Shown here in pieces: positions 25,142 to 34,548 of a DNA stretch of 64,000 bases. Under the pieces are notes generated by a model. The model worked only from the letters and a program-made list of their open reading frames with translations. It had not been told where the DNA came from and ran no database searches. The stretch's first letter is position 1. Each line of letters begins with the position of its first letter. Made by a program: the position numbers and the translations under genes. The stretch comes from a virus, in IMG/VR virus record IMGVR_UViG_3300030002_000005, positions 1 to 64,000 of that record. The stretch is one strand, 5' to 3'.

Positions 25142-28100
25142 ATGCTAAATGTGTACTATGATCGTCCAAGGCTAGCTCGTCCATTTTCAGAATGTTTGCT
25201 GCATAGAACGACTTATTCAACGTATCAAAAATACCATATACATATTTTACACCTGTAGATATATCCGCCTCACTTATGCCATTCATCCTAGCTCTTTCGA
25301 TTGTGGCGGCATAGTTTTTTGCATAATGTGATCCATGATAATAACAGAAGATACTACTAGATGCAAGTCCATTACACTGTCTCTCAATCGATTCAATTAG
25401 TGAACAGTGAGCTTTTATCATTATTTCTGGATTATCAAATACGTTTTGCATGAATATAGGCAAATTGGTGTCGGATTTCATGATATTTCTTTCGTACTTA
25501 ATTTCAGAATTACTCTTAAATGGACTTAAAAGCATAGCTGTATCATTAGTACTCATGCCTTTAAGTAAGCTATTCTTTTCGGTTGATGTAAATTCAGATG
25601 ATTTTAATATAGCACGTATAGCTGTTTCAGTTATAAATTGTGACATGCCCATAGCTGCAACCGTTCTGTCTTTATTATACGAATAGTTTGCAGTTCTATA
25701 TCCAGATTCTTTATATTCCTCAGCCGCTATAATGTTTGCATTCAAATTATATTTAGCTGAATAGTAATTAATCATCGAGATAATTGCCTCAGCATAATTG
25801 CTATTTGTCATTACAACATTAGGAGTTTCTGAAAGTACATTACCATTTGCGTCCATTGTTCGGTGTGTGTATGACGGCGTTGCTACCCATGTTCTCTGTA
25901 TACCATTATAATAAGCGGTTTTTGAGAATAATTCATTGTGATGATAACTTGCACACACTGATTTAATAAAGTCTTCACCTTTGCTTGTCAATTTAACAAA
26001 TGCCCCACCGATCTTATGTTCATACATTGATTTAACCCTACCCATATCTCCGATTGGAGTCTTTATCTCTGCCACTGTGTTATCGTCATTATTTGACACA
26101 TGCGAACTACTTCCGCCGTATCCGAATGCTACTGATGACTCGATTACTCTTGGTATAGGATATTTCAATATCTTTGTACCATTGAAAGAGGTTGTCATAT
26201 GGTTTTCACTGATGTTATGCTCAACGCCCAATATCAAATACACGCCATTATACATGGGAACGTTTTCCAATTGAAAATACTGTGTCGGTTGAATCATTGC
26301 ATTTCCAAGTCCTGTTACTGTAGCCTTATATGCTCTATTCTCATAAAGATTGAAAAGATTCTGACCTTTTGGCGTCGGTGCTTGTTTAGAATTGTCTCCA
26401 GCTAATCTTGATAAAATTTGCAATGATTCATTTGTTTCAGGGAATTCTTTGCTATCAATTTTAATGTCTTTAAACATGCTTTGATTCTGCGCACCGAATT
26501 TAATCTTGAACGCATTCACATTGCTCCAGTCTACATTTTTATTGTTCATTTGATTCAGGTTTTCGCCAGCACTCTCAAAAATAAATGCTTTGTCGTTAAA
26601 GACCTGTGATTCCTTGTCCAAGTTTTCAATACCGTCATTAAAGTAATTGTTGTTACTATTTGACAGATAATTTGACGAACCGCCGACATACATGCAGACA
26701 TACATTGGACTGGTATTTATAATTGTACCTGTGTTAATTCTAAAACAGTCTTTCCAATTCTCAGAGCCTTTTACGGTCATAAAATTCTGAATTGGAAAGA
26801 ATTCGAATCCGTTGACAGATAATAGTGTACTTAGAACTGTGAATATACTTGTTTCATCACTCTCAAACAAATTAACAAGCATTTCAGGATTTATCATTGT
26901 GTCGCCAATAGGATTCATGCTACGATCAACAAACGCAAACATATCAATAAGCCTATTTCCACTTAAATTAAATGGATAACCTATAATTGTTGGGCTTGTT
27001 CCTGAAATCCATTTATCATTTATATTTTTAAATGAATAATACATTTGATTTATAACATCCTTATCCTGTGACATGCTTTTAAAGGCATTATCATCGTCAA
27101 CAATTGCTTTCTTTCTAAATCTCAATTCACTGCCAAGTTTTTTAAAGAAGGTTGTGAAGAAGTCGCCGACAGCTTTGTTTGAGGCTGGTGATGTTACAAT
27201 AGTAGCTAATGATGTATACTTGTCATTATCTGGAGTCATTTTAAATGTAATCTCGTTATAATTTATCAGATAAATCCTATTCATCATCAATTTATCAATA
27301 CCTGCGCTAGTAATAGCTTCTTCGTAATATTTAGTACGATTAAGTACGTCTCTATTTAAAGCAACTGTATACATATTAGCCATCGCAAGTCTTAGCTGTG
27401 GAAAACGGCTAGCCATAAAATCGTTATATTGCGCAATAAATGCGGCTTTATCATTCTTGCTCAAATATTTGTTACAGTCATGCATATCAGCAAATAAATG
27501 CACATTAGCTATATTACTAAATAATTCTTTCATTGCATCAACTTTAAATGACGATGATGATACCCTCAATATTGCTCCAATGTATGCTGGCATAAATTCT
27601 GGCATTTCCACAATAGATGCAAATGAAAATGTTGACTCATTAAGATAATTTGGTGCTTTGTTAAACATTGAGCATGTATTTCCAAAGCTGGACAAATAAA
27701 ATAAAGATAACATTTCTGGATCATTCAATGTTGTCATGCCATAAGTGTCAAATAACGTTTTAGCATGTGCGCCCAAAAATGTTGACCATATGTCTATAAA
27801 GTCGCCTGCATTTTTCAACTCAAAGGCAGTAACCTTGTCTACCAATGAGTCGTATAGAATATTTCCACTGTTAAACAATTGATCAATTGTGTGCGATGTT
27901 GCGTCACCATGTCCACACAAGAATTTTGTAGCGGTGAAAGGCATGTCAGGCGTATTATTAGTGTCTTTAATAACTAAAACATTTTCCTTTGAGTAAAAGT
28001 ATTTCTTTCCATAATAGTCTGTATCAATGAATGCCCATACTGGCGGTCTCATTTTCTTTATGGCAGCATTTAATGGATCGCTTTCGTCTGTTACGTCAGA

Positions 28101-30215
28101 TTTTGGCGTTATGTCTAGCTTATTATTAATCTCAAACCCGACGTAGTTATCATTTTCGCGTGACGTATAAAAATCAACGCCATTTAAATTGGCTGATGCG
28201 TCCTCGAAATTATATAGTGATGATAATTCATTTTTTGCATATGTTAGAAAAGAACTGATATCCGAAGCGTATTTATCTGATTGAGTGATCATCATATCAA
28301 CAACAACAGAATCCTGAATTGAATTTGCTAAATTAATAGCCTCAGAATTACTATACATTTGCGTATATAATTCGTTGTTAAGAACAGCATTGCGTACAGT
28401 ATTAGTCAATACGTTATATCTTTCAATTAGTTTACCATATGTATAGCCAGCATCCCTAGGATTATCATATGGTGTCATACTGCCAGTTGAATGACTGGTG
28501 GCAAACACTGAATCGGCTGGCGTGAATGGAATCCAAACATTGTCGCCGTTTGTATTTGCATTATCTTTACTGTGTAATTTTTTTAGCTCTTTCTTATATT
28601 TTAAGTAAGTTGCAATATAATCGTCAATAAAGTCTAATTCTGGAAATTTAATACCCATTCTCTCACGCAGGTCTATAGGCGACTCTCTTTTATTGTTTTC
28701 GATAATCAATGGAAACGAATAGATTACATCTGTATTCTGCTGCTCTCCATTAGTATACGCCTTATCAGCTACAAATAAACCCTTATCAATAGTATGTTCA
28801 TTCTGTGCCTTATTTGCGGTATATCTTAGAGCATCGAAAAATGTGTCAACATCATCTAACAATATTTCGAATATATTATATATGGTAGGGTTCATACCCA
28901 GAATGTCATATACCATTTTATTTATATTCGTAGTTAAGTCATCGCTAGCTTTATTTTTTGAATTTGTGGACTTAGCACTTTGGCTACGCAATAAGTTATA
29001 CATATCAGTAATATCAATACAAACATATTCAACGATTCTATTGCCGTTTCTGCTCATATTGTTAATTATTTTAGGCGATTTTATAGTACCTGTAAAAGAT
29101 AGAGCATCGCCAGAGAATAAAAGATCAAACCTTTTAATAACTTCTGTAGTATAATTCTTCAAAGCATTTATCAACATATTGGTAGTGCTGTCAGTTACAG
29201 TTGTAAAAACTTGCGTTGGGGTAATAGTTGTAGTTCCAGCCAAAACACCTGTTTCAAATCCTATTAATAAGGCTGGCTTTGGTGAATTCTTAGTGACATA
29301 ATTATAGTCCTTATATTTGCTTCTATAGCTGTTAAAGGATGGAATTAGTACCAATTGCTCATTATCTGTCTTAGCGGCATCGGTTGTCAGTGTATATATC
29401 TCAGGACTACCTACTCTTAAGTATTCGTCTTCTTTGAATGACGAAAGGAATGTAAAGGCTTCTGAATTATTTTCAATACCTGTAATTGACTTTGTTAATA
29501 CGCCACTGTTAACATCATTTTTTATTTTGTTTGGTAAAACCGAATACAAATTCTTAATCTTTTCGATAAGATCAAGCGTATTAGTAGGTCTAACACCAAC
29601 ATTGGTGCTAAGCGTTTCGCCTTTACCTATAAATGCTGTATGAGCCGAATATTGAAGCAAGACATCGCTTAATGGTGCATAAGTCATAGCTACAAAGTCT
29701 GCATCAATAACAAAGTTGCCAGTTTCTGACTGAAACTCACTAGTATATTTAACTAAATGTAATTTATATGTAAGAGCCTTTCCATAAAATCCTTTTATGG
29801 TCAGCTCAAATGTTGGAGGCGGAAAGTCAAATAATATTCTATATGGTGATTCGGCATTATTAAAGAATGATAATCCTCGAATGTCAGCAAATTTGATATT
29901 CACCTGCGGTATGAAGGACGAATTAATAACAGTTTTTATAGACGTAATACCAAATGCTTCCTGAGTATTCGGTGTACTTCCGTCATACCAATTTGTGGTA
30001 AAGTCAAGGTTCTTATTTCCACCTAGAAAATTGGTTTCAAAATCTGATCCACTTTCTGTCTTCACTTTGGCAGAGTTGCCATTAATAGTTATAACAGTTC
30101 TATCCTTTGCAGTGGCTGTTAATTTGGCGAAAATATGCATGTCTTGATACTGTGGAGCACCATTAATAACATTCTCATTATTTATTTCATTAGGATCGAT
30201 TAAATTGACAGCCAT
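25140..30215 (-). CDS. Giant baseplate hub-like protein with lytic transglycosylase domain
   Basis: 1691 residues. The N-terminal 190 residues are beta-rich and hub-like. Near residues 1330-1355 the phrase QLENVPMYNGVYLILGVEHN matches the final strands of gp27/gpD-type hub domains. Residues about 1485-1620 form an SLT lytic transglycosylase domain: catalytic Glu in KESGY (about residue 1501) followed by AAMGMSQFI, the usual AMGLMQ motif. The enzyme would cut peptidoglycan during injection (family knowledge). A single polypeptide combining hub and murein-cleaving activity suits its isolated late unit (variant late motif at 30229-30238). The middle 1100 residues are unassigned. Confidence 0.75.
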   Translation of the reverse strand: MAVNLIDPNEINNENVINGAPQYQDMHIFAKLTATAKDRTVITINGNSAKVKTESGSDFETNFLGGNKNLDFTTNWYDGSTPNTQEAFGITSIKTVINSSFIPQVNIKFADIRGLSFFNNAESPYRILFDFPPPTFELTIKGFYGKALTYKLHLVKYTSEFQSETGNFVIDADFVAMTYAPLSDVLLQYSAHTAFIGKGETLSTNVGVRPTNTLDLIEKIKNLYSVLPNKIKNDVNSGVLTKSITGIENNSEAFTFLSSFKEDEYLRVGSPEIYTLTTDAAKTDNEQLVLIPSFNSYRSKYKDYNYVTKNSPKPALLIGFETGVLAGTTTITPTQVFTTVTDSTTNMLINALKNYTTEVIKRFDLLFSGDALSFTGTIKSPKIINNMSRNGNRIVEYVCIDITDMYNLLRSQSAKSTNSKNKASDDLTTNINKMVYDILGMNPTIYNIFEILLDDVDTFFDALRYTANKAQNEHTIDKGLFVADKAYTNGEQQNTDVIYSFPLIIENNKRESPIDLRERMGIKFPELDFIDDYIATYLKYKKELKKLHSKDNANTNGDNVWIPFTPADSVFATSHSTGSMTPYDNPRDAGYTYGKLIERYNVLTNTVRNAVLNNELYTQMYSNSEAINLANSIQDSVVVDMMITQSDKYASDISSFLTYAKNELSSLYNFEDASANLNGVDFYTSRENDNYVGFEINNKLDITPKSDVTDESDPLNAAIKKMRPPVWAFIDTDYYGKKYFYSKENVLVIKDTNNTPDMPFTATKFLCGHGDATSHTIDQLFNSGNILYDSLVDKVTAFELKNAGDFIDIWSTFLGAHAKTLFDTYGMTTLNDPEMLSLFYLSSFGNTCSMFNKAPNYLNESTFSFASIVEMPEFMPAYIGAILRVSSSSFKVDAMKELFSNIANVHLFADMHDCNKYLSKNDKAAFIAQYNDFMASRFPQLRLAMANMYTVALNRDVLNRTKYYEEAITSAGIDKLMMNRIYLINYNEITFKMTPDNDKYTSLATIVTSPASNKAVGDFFTTFFKKLGSELRFRKKAIVDDDNAFKSMSQDKDVINQMYYSFKNINDKWISGTSPTIIGYPFNLSGNRLIDMFAFVDRSMNPIGDTMINPEMLVNLFESDETSIFTVLSTLLSVNGFEFFPIQNFMTVKGSENWKDCFRINTGTIINTSPMYVCMYVGGSSNYLSNSNNNYFNDGIENLDKESQVFNDKAFIFESAGENLNQMNNKNVDWSNVNAFKIKFGAQNQSMFKDIKIDSKEFPETNESLQILSRLAGDNSKQAPTPKGQNLFNLYENRAYKATVTGLGNAMIQPTQYFQLENVPMYNGVYLILGVEHNISENHMTTSFNGTKILKYPIPRVIESSVAFGYGGSSSHVSNNDDNTVAEIKTPIGDMGRVKSMYEHKIGGAFVKLTSKGEDFIKSVCASYHHNELFSKTAYYNGIQRTWVATPSYTHRTMDANGNVLSETPNVVMTNSNYAEAIISMINYYSAKYNLNANIIAAEEYKESGYRTANYSYNKDRTVAAMGMSQFITETAIRAILKSSEFTSTEKNSLLKGMSTNDTAMLLSPFKSNSEIKYERNIMKSDTNLPIFMQNVFDNPEIMIKAHCSLIESIERQCNGLASSSIFCYYHGSHYAKNYAATIERARMNGISEADISTGVKYVYGIFDTLNKSFYAANILKMDELALDDHSTHLA

Positions 30216-30228
30216 TGTATAAGTTTAA

Positions 30229-30238
30229 AATAAATAGT
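30229..30238 (-). promoter_or_regulatory. Variant late motif ACTATTTATT (hub gene)
   Basis: Two mismatches, 13 nt before the ATG at 30215. Divergent to the motif at 30274-30283. Confidence 0.4.
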
Positions 30239-30273
30239 TAATAAACAAAAATACTACTTTATATTTAATCTCA

Positions 30274-30283
30274 ACTATTTATA
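30274..30283 (+). promoter_or_regulatory. Late promoter motif ACTATTTATA (prohead protease)
   Basis: One mismatch, 18 nt before the ATG at 30302. Confidence 0.5.
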
Positions 30284-30301
30284 TAGAAAATAACACATTA
30301 G

Positions 30302-30982
30302 ATGAGCAATATATTAAAAAAAGGCGAGTGTGGATTCGGGATATTGATTGAATCTGATTCAGGCTACATATCAGCAGAACTAAATCAAGAACTCATTACG
30401 GAAAGTTTTCAGTTTAAAGAAAATGAACCAGTGATGATTACGTGTATTTTGCAGAAATGGGGTGTAAAAAATAAGAACGGTAGAATATATTCCAAGGAAG
30501 TGTTATTGCCGCAAATTTTGGAATACCAAAAGCTGGTAGATAACAATCAGGCTATGGGCGAAACAGACCATCCAGATAGTTCTGTTATATCATTACAAAA
30601 CATATCACATATGATCACAAAGATGTGGTGGGGCACTGATGATAACGAAAATACTTTATATGGTAAGCTAAAATTGATCGTCAGCCCAGGTTTCATAAGA
30701 AGTGGCGTTGTATCTGTTATAGGCGATAAGATACTTTTATACATTATGAATAAGATCAAATTAGGGATTTCTTCTAGAGGCGTTGGAACATTAAAAGAGA
30801 TCAGAGGCGAGAATTATGTGCAAGACGATTTCGAGCTAATTAGCTTTGACTTAGTTAGTTCACCTAGTACGCCTGGGGCCTTTTTGTTTCCAGATAACGG
30901 TGAAAAACCAATTGTTGCAACTAAAAAGCTGAGTGAGAGCGAGGATAAGATGTTAAATGCACTCGATAAATTTTTACTATAA
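30302..30982 (+). CDS. Prohead core protease (gp21-like)
   Basis: 226 residues, close to T4 gp21 (212). Recognised by KNKNGRIYSKEV (about 57-67), the catalytic His in GETDHPDSS (His90) and catalytic Ser in LGISSRGVG (Ser157/158), and the C-terminal FELISFDLVSSPSTPGAFL. It is a serine protease of the U9/S80 group that cleaves scaffold and capsid precursors during head maturation. Followed by the scaffold and capsid genes in T4 order (21-22-23). Its target sites in this phage are not visible without N-terminal sequencing. Confidence 0.93.
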   Translation: MSNILKKGECGFGILIESDSGYISAELNQELITESFQFKENEPVMITCILQKWGVKNKNGRIYSKEVLLPQILEYQKLVDNNQAMGETDHPDSSVISLQNISHMITKMWWGTDDNENTLYGKLKLIVSPGFIRSGVVSVIGDKILLYIMNKIKLGISSRGVGTLKEIRGENYVQDDFELISFDLVSSPSTPGAFLFPDNGEKPIVATKKLSESEDKMLNALDKFLL

Positions 30983-31025
30983 ATAAATTATTTTATTAAA
31001 AATATATACTTTTTTACAAATGAAA

Positions 31026-31035
31026 TGTATTTATT
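31026..31035 (+). promoter_or_regulatory. Variant late motif TGTATTTATT (scaffold)
   Basis: Two or three bases from consensus, 32 nt before the ATG at 31068. The capsid gene downstream has no motif of its own. Confidence 0.35.
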
Positions 31036-31067
31036 AGTAAAATATTAAATTAATTACGATTATTAAT

Positions 31068-32411
31068 ATGGAAAAGAATAAATTAAAAGAAGCCTTAATA
31101 GAGTACAACCAATTGAAAGAAGCTGCTACGGCAAGAGCTAAAAATTTGTTGGCTGAAGAATACCCTGCTAAGATCAGCGAATTGATCAAGGAAGAATTTA
31201 AGAAAAATAAAAAATCAACAGAAGAATCCGACAAGGATGATGTTGACAAAAATAAAGAGTCCGAAGAATCGGACGATAAAAAAAACAAAGATTCTGTTAT
31301 GAAAACCAAAGAGACCGAGAAAAAAGTTAAAGGTAAAGACATCCCAGCAAAGGATGTAATCAAAGAAGAATTTGATCAAACAGAAGGTGACGCAAATGCT
31401 GGTGGCATGTCTCTGACAATGGAAGACATTGAAAGGGAATTATCAGAATTTGATAACATGAGCGACACAGGCGAAGAAGCTCCAGATGGCGGAATTGAAG
31501 GCAATGAACCAGAAGGTGAAGAAGCAGGTGAAAAAGCCGCAGGCGAAGAAGTTGGCGACGACGAAAGTGTTGGAAACGAATTAATCGAATTAAGAAATAA
31601 ATTGGATAGCATTATAGCTGCAATGGGTCTTGAAGGTACTGAACCAGAAACTGATGTCACAGGTGACACAGAAGCAGGTGCAGAAACATCATTTGACGAT
31701 TCAACAGAAGCAGGTGCGGAAGAAGGTCTTGATTCTGTATATGAAATCGAACTTCCATCTGACGACGAAATCGACAGTGCATTACAGGAAGAAGAATTTT
31801 CAAATGAACCCGAAGTTGATGAATCTCATGGTTTGTCTTATACTGCTAGACGTAACAACACTGGCAGACATACCCCAAACAATGAATATCTTAGCGCAGG
31901 CGAAAAGGATCAGTCTCCAGCCTTTATGCAAGAGTCTAAAAAGAAAGTAGCTGGACTTATCAACGAAAACAAAGCAGTAACCAAGAAATTGAATGCTACT
32001 ATTAAGTTGAACGAAGAAGCTACGGCAATTATCGACAAATACAAAACTGCCTTGGGAAAATACAGAACTCAGTTAAAAGAAATGGCTGTATTTAATACCA
32101 ACCTTGCACATGTTAACAATATCTTGATAAATGAAGAATTAGCATTGACTCAACAAGAAAAATTAAAAGTTATTAATGAATTCAAAAACATTAATGATAT
32201 CACCGAATCACAGAATAAGTACAAATCCGTTATTTCAGAAATGAAAAAAGGAAAGAAACCTATCACTGAAAGTCTTGAAGCGAAAGTATCAGCCTCTATA
32301 CAGCCGTCTTCAAAACAAAAATTAGATGAAGTGAGCGAAAAAACTACTTACATCAATAACGAGCACATGAGAAGAATGCAGAAGGTTATTGACTACGTTG
32401 AAAAAAGATAA
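31068..32411 (+). CDS. Prohead core scaffold protein (gp22-like)
   Basis: 447 residues, highly acidic (Glu/Asp/Gly-rich, about residues 115-260) with Lys/Glu-rich helical segments (39-95) and a helical coiled-coil-like C-terminus (about 290-447, with ATAIIDKYKTALGKYRTQLKEMA). There is no recognisable fold. Its place between the prohead protease and the capsid protein is exactly where T4-like phages carry the scaffold, and its composition (acidic, helical, protease-degradable) fits. It is longer than T4 gp22 (269). Identification is from position and composition, not sequence similarity. Confidence 0.7.
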   Translation: MEKNKLKEALIEYNQLKEAATARAKNLLAEEYPAKISELIKEEFKKNKKSTEESDKDDVDKNKESEESDDKKNKDSVMKTKETEKKVKGKDIPAKDVIKEEFDQTEGDANAGGMSLTMEDIERELSEFDNMSDTGEEAPDGGIEGNEPEGEEAGEKAAGEEVGDDESVGNELIELRNKLDSIIAAMGLEGTEPETDVTGDTEAGAETSFDDSTEAGAEEGLDSVYEIELPSDDEIDSALQEEEFSNEPEVDESHGLSYTARRNNTGRHTPNNEYLSAGEKDQSPAFMQESKKKVAGLINENKAVTKKLNATIKLNEEATAIIDKYKTALGKYRTQLKEMAVFNTNLAHVNNILINEELALTQQEKLKVINEFKNINDITESQNKYKSVISEMKKGKKPITESLEAKVSASIQPSSKQKLDEVSEKTTYINNEHMRRMQKVIDYVEKR

Positions 32412-32454
32412 TTTAGGCAAACATAAGAAATAAAGAATAAAAATTAAAAAAACT

Positions 32455-34098
32455 ATGGGATTTTTAACAGAAAGTAACGAAGTAGGAAACATTGGTCTTA
32501 AACAACTTCGTGAACAAAGAGAAATAACTACAAACCGTTGGGAAAAAATCGGTTTGCTTAAAGGTCTTGACGGACATGTAAAAGAAAACTGCGCACAGCT
32601 TTTCGAAAACCAGTTATCTTATATGATCAATGAATCAACCGATTCAGCATCATCAGGTCAGTTTGAGACTGTTGCGTTCCCTGTAATTCGTAGGGTATTC
32701 GCAAAATTGCTTGCCAACGATATCGTTAGTGTTCAGGCGTTGAATTTACCTATCGGTAAATTGTATTACATCAACCCTAAAACTAGTACTGCTCCTCATA
32801 CGGCCCCTCGTGGTGCTTATGGAAATGCTGCTGACAATCAACCAGATGCTGGTACTCAGTACGAATCACGTTCATTGTATGATGCATTCTATGCTCAGAG
32901 CTACAACGACGAAGGAACTTCATTGTTCGACAACTCTAAAGGGGAAATTACCACTAACACAGGTACAACTGTTTCAACATATGTTGTTGGTGACAAGTAT
33001 GTAAGTGTAAAATTCAGTGGTTTCACTGCAACAGAACAAGGTAAATTGATCGGGCCTAAGGGTGCTGCTCAGGATACTGAATCATTCCTTGCAGGTTTGA
33101 AAATCACTTCCAACACAGCCTTCAATGCACCAGCTGCTTTTGCAACTGAAAGCATTCTTGCTGGAGCAACTCTTCCTTTCAATGTTAAGGTTCAGAAATA
33201 CGGACAAGCAATTGTCAATACAGCTGGCGTTATTGAATTGATCGTTGACCTAACATACCCAGGCGCAGATGGTTACCAACCATTATCAGCTGCAACTTCT
33301 GGCGTAACTTTCAACTATACTTACAGAACATACAGCGATCTTGAAGAAGATTCTCACATGGCTGAGGTAACTTTCGTTCTTGATCAGGTAACTGTTTCTG
33401 TTGAAACTCGTAAAATGAGATCACAGTGGACTCCAGAACTTGCACAGGACGTTAGCGCATTCCACAACATCGATGCAGAAGCTGAATTGACTGCTTTATT
33501 GTCAGAACAAATGGCAGCTGAAATCGACAGAGAAATCTTACGTGACTTACGTAGAGGTGCAGCTTGGACAGCACGTTGGGACTATAACGGTCTTAGACGT
33601 CAGACTACTGCCTACATGGGTACACAGAAAGACTGGAATCAGACCTTGTTAACCAAGATCAACCAGATCAGTGCTCAGATTCACAAATCTACCCTTCGTG
33701 GTGGCGCATCTTGGATCGTTGTTTCTCCAGAAGTTAGTGCCGTAATGGATGACTTAGAGTATTTCCACGTGTCTAATGCAGACCCAGAACAGGATAAATA
33801 TAACATGGGTATCGAAAAAGTAGGTACATTATCAGCACGTTACCTTGTGTATCGTGACCCATATGCACCAGCAAACACGATCCTTATCGGTCACAAAGGA
33901 ACAAGTATCCTAGAAACCGGTTACATTTATGCTCCCTACGTTCCCATGCAGTTAACACCTGTAATGTATAACCCTTTTGATTTCACACCAATACGTGGTA
34001 TCATCACTCGTTATGCTAAGAAAATGGTTCTTAACCGTTACTTCGGTAGAATCTTCTGCGATGGTCTACAGACATTCGGAATCGGCGATTTAAACTAG
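32455..34098 (+). CDS. Major capsid protein (gp23-like)
   Basis: 547 residues, near T4 gp23 (521). The N-terminal KIGLLKGL and LFENQLSYMINE, the middle AFPVIRRVFAKLLANDIVSVQ (residues about 75-95), and the C-terminal GIITRYAKKMVLNRYFGRIF are the phrases conserved in gp23-type HK97-fold capsid proteins. Likely cleaved near the N-terminus by the protease encoded two genes upstream. Codon use is cleaner and more G/C-rich than in neighbouring genes, as expected of the most highly expressed gene. A terminator follows directly. Confidence 0.95.
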   Translation: MGFLTESNEVGNIGLKQLREQREITTNRWEKIGLLKGLDGHVKENCAQLFENQLSYMINESTDSASSGQFETVAFPVIRRVFAKLLANDIVSVQALNLPIGKLYYINPKTSTAPHTAPRGAYGNAADNQPDAGTQYESRSLYDAFYAQSYNDEGTSLFDNSKGEITTNTGTTVSTYVVGDKYVSVKFSGFTATEQGKLIGPKGAAQDTESFLAGLKITSNTAFNAPAAFATESILAGATLPFNVKVQKYGQAIVNTAGVIELIVDLTYPGADGYQPLSAATSGVTFNYTYRTYSDLEEDSHMAEVTFVLDQVTVSVETRKMRSQWTPELAQDVSAFHNIDAEAELTALLSEQMAAEIDREILRDLRRGAAWTARWDYNGLRRQTTAYMGTQKDWNQTLLTKINQISAQIHKSTLRGGASWIVVSPEVSAVMDDLEYFHVSNADPEQDKYNMGIEKVGTLSARYLVYRDPYAPANTILIGHKGTSILETGYIYAPYVPMQLTPVMYNPFDFTPIRGIITRYAKKMVLNRYFGRIFCDGLQTFGIGDLN

Positions 34099-34112
34099 TC
34101 GTAAATATATTT

Positions 34113-34146
34113 AAAAAAGGACTTGCATTTGTGAGTCCTTTTTTTT
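34113..34146 (+). terminator. Rho-independent terminator after the capsid gene
   Basis: 11-bp stem (34113-34123 with 34134-34144) and T8 run. It also contains the -33 TTG of the next promoter. Confidence 0.9.
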
Positions 34147-34153
34147 ATCTTTG
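34123..34153 (+). promoter_or_regulatory. Bacteroidota-type host promoter (TTG-N20-TATCTTTG)
   Basis: -33 TTG at 34123-34125 and -7 TATCTTTG at 34146-34153, spacer exactly 20 nt. The -33 lies inside the capsid terminator. It should start the unit with the C/H/D protein and the homing endonuclease early in infection. Confidence 0.65.
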
Positions 34154-34185
34154 CATCGCATTAGTAAATAAGATGCGTGAAAAAT

Positions 34186-34548
34186 ATGAAAGAATTAATT
34201 AAATTAATAATCGAAAATCTGGATGACAGCTTATTAAAGCCTAAATACAGAAAAATGCCATTCAGAAACAAATATACAGGTCACTGTTATGTTGCAACTG
34301 AAACGTTATATCATTTATTAGATGATGACGAAAAGGAAATTTATTGTCCATCAATATTAAAAATAAATAACGATACTCACTGGTTTTTAAAAAATAAACT
34401 TGATGGCACAATCATAGATATTACAAAAAATCAATATGATTTTGATATCAATTATAATGAGTCAAGATATTCAGCATTTTTAACAAAAGCACCCTCAAAA
34501 AGATCACAAACGCTAATACATAGAATATATGAGGAATCTGGTTTATAA
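34186..34548 (+). CDS. Small protein with papain-like Cys-His-Asp order
   Basis: 120 residues from the ATG at 34186 (a GTG at 34177 would add three). Not recognised by name. The order Cys (GHCYVATE, near residue 32), His (NDTHWFL) and Asp (GTIIDIT) is the triad order of the transglutaminase/NlpC papain-like fold, so a cysteine hydrolase or its remnant is possible. This is inference from motif order. It starts downstream of the host-type promoter and overlaps the homing endonuclease gene by 20 nt, so the two are expressed together. AT-richer than the neighbouring capsid gene. Confidence 0.6.
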   Translation: MKELIKLIIENLDDSLLKPKYRKMPFRNKYTGHCYVATETLYHLLDDDEKEIYCPSILKINNDTHWFLKNKLDGTIIDITKNQYDFDINYNESRYSAFLTKAPSKRSQTLIHRIYEESGL

